NCBI GenBank assembly: GCA_964601515.1
Contig: CAZRNU010000053.1
Coordinates: forward strand, 1 to 19,179
Direction of reading: 5' to 3'
From: PWND01 sp964601515
GTDB lineage: Bacteria > Bacteroidota > Bacteroidia > Bacteroidales > UBA7960
Length of the DNA: 19,179 nt
Numbering within the stretch: the stretch's first letter is position 1; every line of letters begins with the position of its first letter. A program made the translations under genes and the position numbers. This document shows positions 13,085 to 19,179 of this stretch, one piece after another. Under the pieces are notes generated by a model. That model was not told the DNA's origin and did no database searches. It saw only the letters and a program-made list of their open reading frames with translations.

Positions 13085-13681
13085 ATGCAACTATTTATTG
13101 TGAAATACACAGGCCCCTTCGGTTTTATCAAACCCTGGACGGCGGTAAGGGATGAAGAAGTCTATAGTCAACAATTCCTAACACCCTCAATAGTAGGTGG
13201 CTTGGAAAGAAAACTTTTTCCTGAGTTACTAAAAGAGAAATGGGAGATTTTCAAGATAAAAGGACACAGACTTACCTACTCGCAAGTTTCCCAACAGCAG
13301 GAACAAACGCAACCCCGTGGCTGGAACGAAAAAGGCAGAGGCGCTAAAAAGGAGTATTCAAGGCCTTACGCTATCCTTAAACGTGGAGTCCTCGTAAACC
13401 CCATATTGTTCCTTGCATTTGAGAATAAAGATGATGCTGAAAAAGCAAGCAAACAACATATCTGTCTTGCCAGAAATGAAGATATTTTATATCCAGATCA
13501 GGAAATCATCGAAACTTCTATTGACGATTTTAACGAAAATGATGAGCTCTTTTATGGCTTTGAACTGGTTTTTGAGAAAAATGACAGCGCTTTTCTGGTG
13601 GGATACAACCGATTGAATGAAAATCAACCCATGTATGGGTGGCTCAGAGTGGTAGGTAATCCTGTAAAAACAATTGTATAA
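13085..13681 (+). CDS. cas5: Cascade subunit Cas5
   Basis: This 198-residue RAMP protein should cap the 5' handle of the crRNA in Cascade. The N-terminal strand is followed by GPFGFIKPWT (10-19) and then TPSIVGGLERKLFPELL, the Cas5 pattern of a strand, an aromatic/basic loop and a small-residue helix. The middle (residues about 75-95) is Gln/Arg/Gly-rich and probably forms the flexible thumb. It lacks the glycine-rich C-terminal loop of Cas6. It begins 13 bp after cas6 and ends 2 bp before cas3. GC content rises noticeably from this gene on compared with the two cas6 genes, hinting at a mosaic operon. Assignment rests on fold pattern and context. Confidence 0.78.
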   Translation: MQLFIVKYTGPFGFIKPWTAVRDEEVYSQQFLTPSIVGGLERKLFPELLKEKWEIFKIKGHRLTYSQVSQQQEQTQPRGWNEKGRGAKKEYSRPYAILKRGVLVNPILFLAFENKDDAEKASKQHICLARNEDILYPDQEIIETSIDDFNENDELFYGFELVFEKNDSAFLVGYNRLNENQPMYGWLRVVGNPVKTIV

Positions 13682-13683
13682 CT

Positions 13684-15852
13684 ATGGTAGTATGTGAACA
13701 TATCAAAGCCAAGGGCAAGCCGGACTATACTCCACTGTTTACACATATTTCGCATGTGGTTATTGCCAGTGAGAAAATTGCTGAAAACACGGGCTTTGAC
13801 AAAGAAATTGCCAGAATGGGTGCGATTTTGCATGACATTGGAAAAGCAAGTCCTGTTTTTCAGGAAAGGTTGAAGCCCGATTACAGAAGAAAAGAAAGTG
13901 ATAAAACCTACAGACATGAACTGGCTTCGCTGTTTTTCCTTTCTCTTTTTGATGAAGATATTCACCCACAGCTCATAGAAATGGTTGCTGCCCACCATAA
14001 ATCGGTGCAGAATGACCCTGGAATGAAAGGAGTATTGGATTTAGAGGAAAATGTGGCAGATGTATTTGCCAATCACAAAAAAGACTGGGACAACTGGTCA
14101 ACTGATGCTTTGAAGATTTTGAATGCTTTGGGTATCCAAACCCGAAAAATTACGCTTGAAGAAGCCGAAGACAATTATTATAAGGCTGTGGATTATATTG
14201 AATCCAAAATTCGAACACAAGGATTCTCGCTCTGGAAGGGGTTGTTAATGGCCGCAGACCATTTTGCATCAGCCTTGATTGAAGCAACCGAAAATCAAAC
14301 AAAGCGAATCTTCCAGAAACCTGACTTAAGTTTCTTTGAAAGGCAACATCCTCTCTATCCATTATCCTTAATTGATACGGAATCTGACAAAAAACATACT
14401 TTGGTCGTAGCGTGCACCGGAGCGGGAAAAACGGATTTTCTTTTCCGACGTTGTAAAAACAGGGTATTCTACACTTTGCCTTTTCAAGCATCCATAAATG
14501 CCATGTATAAACGGGTAAGTAATGACCTTAAGGAGTCCAATCCCAATCTCGATATAAGAGTATTACATTCCGCTTCCAGCATTGTTAGCGAGAATGGTAA
14601 TTCAGAGGAAAGAATGCTTCAAGGTCTTATCGGTTCGGGAGTAAAAGTCTTAACACCTCATCAGATTGCAGGGATTATTTTTGGAACCAAAGCTTTCGAA
14701 GCGACCCTTATCGATTTAAAGGGAAATGATATTATTCTTGATGAAATTCATACTTATACAGAAATATCGCGTGCAATTGTTATAAAAATCGTTGAAGTTC
14801 TCAACAGATTGGATTGCAGGTTGCACATAGGTACAGCTACCATGCCCACGGACTTGTACAACAAAATTCTTGAAATACTTGGCAAAGAGAATGTGTATGA
14901 AATTAGCTTACCACCCGATGAGCTGGACAAATTTGACCGCCACATCGTACATAAGCTAAATGCGTGGGATGACGCCGATACCATAGTGGATTCAGCCATT
15001 GCTGAAGACAAGAAAGTACTTATGGTATGCAACAGGGTGAAATCGGCACAGCAAAGGTATGAGCACTTCAAACAAAAATATCCTGATACACCACTGCTGC
15101 TCCTGCATAGTCGCTTCAAAAGAGGAGACCGCAACGATAAAGAAAAACAGCTTTTAGGATTAGATGAGTTCGGCAACCCTACTTATCAATTCAATACTTC
15201 CAGCAAAGCCTGCCTCGTAGTATCAACCCAGGTGGTGGAAGTAAGTCTTGATATTAGTTTTGACCTAATGATTACCGAAACTGCACCACTGGATGCATTG
15301 GTGCAACGTTTCGGACGGGTAAACCGAAAACGCACAGAAAAGACCATTGGCAAATACAAACCTGTGTATGTCATTCCCCCGCCCAATGAATCCAAGGAGG
15401 CTTTGCCTTACGACCTGAATATTCTGAATGCCACCTTTGACATATTACCCGATGGTAAGGTGCTGCACGAAAGAGAATTACAGAATAAAATTGACAGCGT
15501 ATTCCCGGAAGTGGATGTGATGGATATTGAAACCCATTCCATTTTTAAGAAAGAAGGAAGCATCGTGTTGGATTATCTTACTCACCGGCCTAAATCCTAC
15601 TTGCTTGAATTGTTTGAAATTGACAGCGTAAGTTGCATCATCAACAGCGAACTGGAAAAGTATATCCATTCTGGTTTTGAAAAAAGGATGATGATGGAAA
15701 TACCGGCAAGATACTGGCAAATGAAGAACTTTCCTAAATGCGATTTTGGTAACAGGCCATTTATCGTGCCTGACCATTCTTATGATGAAGAAACAGGATT
15801 TGATATTGACAAAGCCAGGCTTCCATTTAGCCCGGAAGAAAACATTTTATAA
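13684..15852 (+). CDS. cas3: CRISPR nuclease-helicase Cas3 (HD fused to helicase)
   Basis: This enzyme degrades target DNA after recruitment by Cascade. The N-terminal HD nuclease domain has H21, H50-D51 (HDIGK, 50-54), H78 (YRHEL) and H104-H105 (AAHHKS). The helicase core has Walker A CTGAGKT (244-250), Walker B DEIH (353-356), motif III GTATMP (383-388), motif V VSTQVVEVSLDI (513-524) and motif VI QRFGRVNRKR (541-550). At 722 residues it is of normal length for an I-B Cas3 and no catalytic residue appears lost. It follows cas5 by 2 bp and precedes the large-subunit gene by 12 bp, an unusual position because Cas3 more often ends the effector set. It should therefore be able to interfere, not only bind. 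Confidence 0.96.
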   Translation: MVVCEHIKAKGKPDYTPLFTHISHVVIASEKIAENTGFDKEIARMGAILHDIGKASPVFQERLKPDYRRKESDKTYRHELASLFFLSLFDEDIHPQLIEMVAAHHKSVQNDPGMKGVLDLEENVADVFANHKKDWDNWSTDALKILNALGIQTRKITLEEAEDNYYKAVDYIESKIRTQGFSLWKGLLMAADHFASALIEATENQTKRIFQKPDLSFFERQHPLYPLSLIDTESDKKHTLVVACTGAGKTDFLFRRCKNRVFYTLPFQASINAMYKRVSNDLKESNPNLDIRVLHSASSIVSENGNSEERMLQGLIGSGVKVLTPHQIAGIIFGTKAFEATLIDLKGNDIILDEIHTYTEISRAIVIKIVEVLNRLDCRLHIGTATMPTDLYNKILEILGKENVYEISLPPDELDKFDRHIVHKLNAWDDADTIVDSAIAEDKKVLMVCNRVKSAQQRYEHFKQKYPDTPLLLLHSRFKRGDRNDKEKQLLGLDEFGNPTYQFNTSSKACLVVSTQVVEVSLDISFDLMITETAPLDALVQRFGRVNRKRTEKTIGKYKPVYVIPPPNESKEALPYDLNILNATFDILPDGKVLHERELQNKIDSVFPEVDVMDIETHSIFKKEGSIVLDYLTHRPKSYLLELFEIDSVSCIINSELEKYIHSGFEKRMMMEIPARYWQMKNFPKCDFGNRPFIVPDHSYDEETGFDIDKARLPFSPEENIL

Positions 15853-15864
15853 AAGAATTTGCCT

Positions 15865-17274
15865 ATGATAACAGTAAATACAGGACGTACATTTCTCAAT
15901 GCCTGGAATGAAAAGAACAACAAAGAGCTTACGGCCAAAGAGTTTTTTGAACAAGAGTATTTTGAGTTATTTTTTAATCATTCAAAATATTTGCAATGGC
16001 CTACCAACTCTCCATTTGTGCAGATGAAAAAAGGGCAGACACCTTTTACACTTAGTTCAACTGAAAGAGTAGAAAAGTTAGAAAACCTACATGCCAAAAT
16101 TTCTGAAGGAGAAAGAGATGCAAGTATAGCTATTGGATTTCCTGCATCCGAAGTAAATGAATTTGCTACCACCTCGGGACTAATAACAGATATAAACTTG
16201 GCTTATTCACAAGAAGAGATTTATCTCTCTTGGCTTGGAAGCGGGCTAAGCTTAGGGGTAGCTGGAGGCTTTTCCATCTTATTCGATAATCCTGACATTC
16301 TTTTAAAAACATATGAGGGTTGGAAGGTGTATCGTCAATTCCTCAACGACCCCACTTTGCAAAAAATGGCAGGAAACAAAATAACAAGCTGGAACGGTCA
16401 ATGGCTAAGTTATGCTTTTAGCAAAGATTACCGCCCCCATTTTGATTATGCAACCCTTGACAGTTTGGGGTTCTTTAAACACACCCAAACAGAAACCGTA
16501 ATAGAAACCGTGAAATGGAGCCGGTTATTCTTTAATCTATCCACACAGTATCCCAATCAAATCCTAACTGGATATGTTTTTGGGTTTGGTCAGATGAATA
16601 AAACCTTGGGGTTCTTCCCTTTTCGCTTTCAACAGGCCAGAAAGATAATCTCATTTTATCAGAAATTATTTGGAGAAAATGCGATGTTAAAAGATTCCCG
16701 CTACTATGAAAACATGTATGGCGTGCACATAAAACGAGCATGTGAGTTGGGTGCATTGGGTATACAGGCGCTAGAGCCCGAAGGTTTACGCAAATACTTT
16801 GATGCAGATAAAATGCCCAATCTTAACAAATCCATGGCCTCACGAAAAAAGGACCAAAGCGATGAAGATTTTGAAGTAGTACTGCAAGAAGCCGAACAAA
16901 AAGACTACGAAAATAAAATCATTCCATTTAGAATTTACAAAACCTGGTTATTAGCTATGATTACAAAAAACAAAGAAGAAATGTCAGATTATACTCAACA
17001 AATTGCCAAAGCATTTTACGAGTACAGAGCCGGAGATAAAAAAGGCTCTAAAAAACGCGCAAACATAGTGAGCAATCAACTTCTGGCTTCAAAATCCAAA
17101 AAGGGATTTCTGGAAGCACTCACTGAGATTATTACAGAAGTTGAGGACACAAACCTTGAAATCTTTAAGGAACTCCGAGACAGGATTCACTTGATGAATA
17201 ATGAGGATTTTGGATACTTTGTCATTTTGCTGAAGTTTGATTATGCCTATCAGGATAGAATCTCATCATTATGA
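15865..17274 (+). CDS. cas8: Cascade large subunit, Cas8/Cst1-like
   Basis: This is probably the PAM-reading large subunit. The N-terminus (VNTGRTFLNAWN, then a helix and SKYLQWPTNSPFVQ) recalls Cst1/Cas8b1 proteins, which have a TGNPF-DAG opening and a PNSPF segment. The CXXC zinc pairs of many Cst1 proteins are absent. The C-terminal third (from about residue 330) is helical and charged, as expected for the part that supplies a Cas11-like small subunit. I prefer the ATG at 15865 over the in-frame TTG at 15859. Its stop overlaps the next start as ATGA. Context between cas3 and cas7 supports the call; sequence similarity alone is weak, and other Cas8 subfamilies are possible. Confidence 0.65.
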   Translation: MITVNTGRTFLNAWNEKNNKELTAKEFFEQEYFELFFNHSKYLQWPTNSPFVQMKKGQTPFTLSSTERVEKLENLHAKISEGERDASIAIGFPASEVNEFATTSGLITDINLAYSQEEIYLSWLGSGLSLGVAGGFSILFDNPDILLKTYEGWKVYRQFLNDPTLQKMAGNKITSWNGQWLSYAFSKDYRPHFDYATLDSLGFFKHTQTETVIETVKWSRLFFNLSTQYPNQILTGYVFGFGQMNKTLGFFPFRFQQARKIISFYQKLFGENAMLKDSRYYENMYGVHIKRACELGALGIQALEPEGLRKYFDADKMPNLNKSMASRKKDQSDEDFEVVLQEAEQKDYENKIIPFRIYKTWLLAMITKNKEEMSDYTQQIAKAFYEYRAGDKKGSKKRANIVSNQLLASKSKKGFLEALTEIITEVEDTNLEIFKELRDRIHLMNNEDFGYFVILLKFDYAYQDRISSL

Positions 17275-17798
17275 ATAACAAGGAAGAAATAATAAAACTT
17301 ATTAGGGCTAGGGAGTTAAGCACTATTGAAATTGCAGAAAAATTCCAGATTACACCCGAAAGTGTGAGAGCCATAAAGGCCCACGTTACGATGGGTACTT
17401 ACAATGAGACTAAAAGCACTGATGAGATTATTGAGGCAGTAGAAACTACGTTTGGCCTGGAAAGAGATATGCAATTGGCATTAAGAGCGAACATAACCCA
17501 ACTTGAAAAAGGTCTTCTCATTATTGATGACAACAAAGAAATGATTACCGATGCTGGAAGAATTGATATTCTGGCAAAGGATAATAAGGGGAATACTGTT
17601 GTTATAGAACTCAAAGCAGGAATGGCCAGACCAGAAAGTTTAACCCAACTGCTTGCCTATATGGGGACTTTGAGTGAACCAATACGAGGAATATTGGTCG
17701 CATCAGATTTTCACGAAAAAATAAAATATGCAGTTAAAGCTATTCCAAATGTAACTCTTAAGAAGTATTCCTTTCAATTCAACTTTACAGACTATTAA
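17271..17798 (+). CDS. HTH plus NucS-like (DUF91) PD-(D/E)XK nuclease inside the cas operon
   Basis: This 175-residue protein has two parts. Residues about 15-42 (ELSTIEIAEKFQITPESVRAI) read as a helix-turn-helix. Residues about 60-170 match the C-terminal nuclease domain of NucS/DUF91: FGLERDMQLAL with E64, AGRIDIL with D99, VVIELKAG with E113 and K115, then Q126 in QLLAYMG. All positions expected for a PD-(D/E)XK active site are present, so catalysis is plausible. It overlaps the cas8 stop by 4 bp (ATGA) and precedes cas7 by 32 bp, so it is translated with Cascade subunits. It is not Cas4: it lacks the four-cysteine cluster. Possible roles are target-strand cleavage, spacer processing or regulation through the HTH; none can be chosen from sequence. 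Confidence 0.85.
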   Translation: MNNKEEIIKLIRARELSTIEIAEKFQITPESVRAIKAHVTMGTYNETKSTDEIIEAVETTFGLERDMQLALRANITQLEKGLLIIDDNKEMITDAGRIDILAKDNKGNTVVIELKAGMARPESLTQLLAYMGTLSEPIRGILVASDFHEKIKYAVKAIPNVTLKKYSFQFNFTDY

Positions 17799-17830
17799 AA
17801 AACCATATAGCAACTTTAAATTATTTCAAC

Positions 17831-18883
17831 ATGAACACTATTTATATCAGAACTTTAAAAAAAGCAGAACATACAGTTTTTGCGGTTGAAGACGGACAGA
17901 AAAGGTATTATGACCCTCAGTTTGGACGTTATGTACCCTATTCCAGTGGTCAGCAAGTTAAACGCTCATTGATAGACCAACTCACTAAAGTACTTAATGA
18001 AGTTCCCGCTCCTACTACATTTGTTTTTGGAGTAAACAAAGCAGGTGAATTTGGGGAAGGAGAAGTTTTCGCCAATTGTAACCCCACATTCGCAGACCAG
18101 CTATTTGGAGGTTGGATGAAAGCTGCCAAAGGCGGTGGAGAAAGAACCATTAAGCGTAGAAGCCCCCTATCCATTTCCGCAATGCGAGGACTTCATCCTT
18201 TACTTGCAGGAGTGGGCAAAGAGAATGCTTCATTTGACAGAAGCGACCGACCTAATAATATTGTTATAGTGAGAGATGAGAACGACAACATCTTATCAGA
18301 AGAACAAATTGCTGAGTTGTTAGCCGGAAAAGACAGAAGTGTAAGCAGAAAATGGATTCCCGACCAACGCAGAGCCTCTGGGCTTTTTATTCAGGATATG
18401 GCAATAGATTTGCGAAGGCTGTTTTCTGTTACTATCAATCAACTTGAGCCGGAAATAACAGAACAAACATTAAATGAGCTGAGAGAAAACGGCTGGATAG
18501 AGAGTGAAAATGTGTTTGGCAAATGCCTGGTAGCACCTAAAGAAATGAGAGAAAAACTTATTCCTGCTCTTGCGAACGCTATAATCAACTGGACGATCAC
18601 ATCCAATCAGTCCCGCACGTTTAGCCTCATGGAAACTCTGGCTGTTTCAATCAGTGAAAATGCCAACAAAATAGCCGGAAGTATCCGTGCGAAACTTAGC
18701 CACGAAGATGAAAACAAGGCTATTCCTATAATTGAAGAAGAAATGGATGGAGTTGAGACTTATGTAACCTTATCCGCGGCAGGCTACGTCCTTACTAAAA
18801 AAGAAACTGCGGATGCTCTTGACAAAGCAGAACAAAGCCTAATTGATAAGATGCTGGCGTTTGATTATGAAAACCAAATGTAA
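17831..18883 (+). CDS. cas7: Cascade backbone subunit Cas7 (DevR/Cst2-like)
   Basis: This 350-residue protein is best explained as the RAMP subunit that polymerises along the crRNA spacer. After a first strand and a variable loop it carries YSSGQQVKRSL (37-47), the phrase typical of DevR/Cst2-type Cas7. Later there are long insertions expected for the thumb, a stretch rich in basic residues (ERTIKRRSPLSISAMRGLHPL, about 104-124) and a C-terminal strand pair (ETYVTLSAAGYVLTKKETAD). Its length agrees with the family. It is the last gene seen; no cas4, cas1 or cas2 follows within 296 bp. In usual I-B operons cas7 sits between cas8 and cas5, so this terminal position is atypical. Confidence 0.72.
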   Translation: MNTIYIRTLKKAEHTVFAVEDGQKRYYDPQFGRYVPYSSGQQVKRSLIDQLTKVLNEVPAPTTFVFGVNKAGEFGEGEVFANCNPTFADQLFGGWMKAAKGGGERTIKRRSPLSISAMRGLHPLLAGVGKENASFDRSDRPNNIVIVRDENDNILSEEQIAELLAGKDRSVSRKWIPDQRRASGLFIQDMAIDLRRLFSVTINQLEPEITEQTLNELRENGWIESENVFGKCLVAPKEMREKLIPALANAIINWTITSNQSRTFSLMETLAVSISENANKIAGSIRAKLSHEDENKAIPIIEEEMDGVETYVTLSAAGYVLTKKETADALDKAEQSLIDKMLAFDYENQM

Positions 18884-19179
18884 GAAGTTTATTAGCTGTA
18901 TTTGAAATTATTAATGGGTAGGTGCAATTAAGTTTGCATGGAAATATTCGCTTAATCAAATTGATAATAAAATATAATAGCTTTTTTAAACATAACTTTC
19001 AATTCTTCTAGACCTCCAGTGTTTTTTAGGAGCAATGATTACTTAAAAATTAAACCTTGAAGGTTCCAAAAACCTTCAAGGTTTAATTAATACACACACA
19101 CACCAATACACATAACCGGCACACATTTCAATTATTATTTTATTTGCCACAGAAAACTTTGGCTATTTGCAAATGGGAT
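18884..19179. other. Non-coding tail after cas7
   Basis: No gene is supported. It contains the long palindrome at 19048-19088 and a CA-rich run (about 19091-19105). No CRISPR repeat, cas1, cas2 or cas4 start is visible before the window ends. Confidence 0.7.
19048..19088. terminator. 18-bp perfect inverted repeat, candidate bidirectional terminator
   Basis: AATTAAACCTTGAAGGTT (19048-19065), loop ccaaa, then its exact reverse complement (19071-19088). Each arm contains the 13-bp near-palindrome AACCTTGAAGGTT, so each arm can also fold on itself. There is no long T run on the plus strand. It lies 165 bp after the cas7 stop. It may be a terminator for the cas operon or a dispersed palindromic repeat. 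Confidence 0.6.

Noticed and set aside
13624..15777. Several reading frames opposite cas3
   Set aside because: They are antisense shadows of cas3, which has all helicase and HD motifs; none has a recognisable domain or own start context.
17271..17798. Cas4 between cas8 and cas7
   Set aside because: No four-cysteine iron-sulfur cluster and no RecB motif order; the motifs follow NucS/DUF91.

Overview
The window looks like a Bacteroidota chromosome, probably a Bacteroidales- or Flavobacteriia-like lineage. The support is AT-rich DNA, several promoters fitting the Bacteroidota consensus TTG-N(18-20)-TAnnTTTG, and lineage-typical families (DUF1599, DUF5686 with a carboxypeptidase-regulatory-like domain, a folP/cdaA neighbourhood). 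No ribosomal RNA gene, insertion sequence or full CRISPR array is visible.

Left part (1-8930), housekeeping. On the minus strand folP (dihydropteroate synthase), cdaA (c-di-AMP synthase) and cysQ (3'-phosphoadenosine 5'-phosphate phosphatase) follow one another. On the plus strand are a DUF1599 gene and an oligopeptide-type ABC permease. Then, on the minus strand, come a DUF5686 outer-membrane protein and a CrtI/retinol-saturase-like FAD oxidoreductase. Nearly every gap here holds a short tandem array with a 7-, 8- or 11-bp unit. Some of these arrays run into stop codons.

Middle part (8935-11109), a defence cassette. A two-gene RloA/RloB (AbiL-like) module lies between two copies of a 38-bp element (35/38 identical) that carries a small hairpin. 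A third, diverged copy follows.

Right part (11254-18883), a type I CRISPR-Cas operon, I-B/Tneap-like, with an unusual order: cas6, an RNA module, a second cas6, cas5, cas3, a Cas8/Cst1-like gene, a NucS-like nuclease gene and cas7. No cas1, cas2 or cas4 is present before the window ends.

Main discovery. The 283-bp gap between the two cas6 genes has the parts of a CreTA-like, CRISPR-guarded RNA toxin-antitoxin pair. A consensus promoter (12216-12246) drives a tRNA-like RNA (12255-12325) that resembles tRNA-Arg but has an abnormal anticodon loop. Next to it is a minimal degenerate repeat-spacer-repeat (12327-12403) with the handle ATTGAAAA. Its 17-nt spacer matches the minus strand over the promoter's -33 box. 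The protospacer has a CCA motif in the PAM position, and its only two mismatches are at spacer positions 6 and 12, the bases a Cascade complex flips out of pairing. The proposed logic is that Cascade loaded with this guide represses the tRNA-like RNA, so losing the effector genes would release it. The sequence match is seen directly; the toxin function is inferred.
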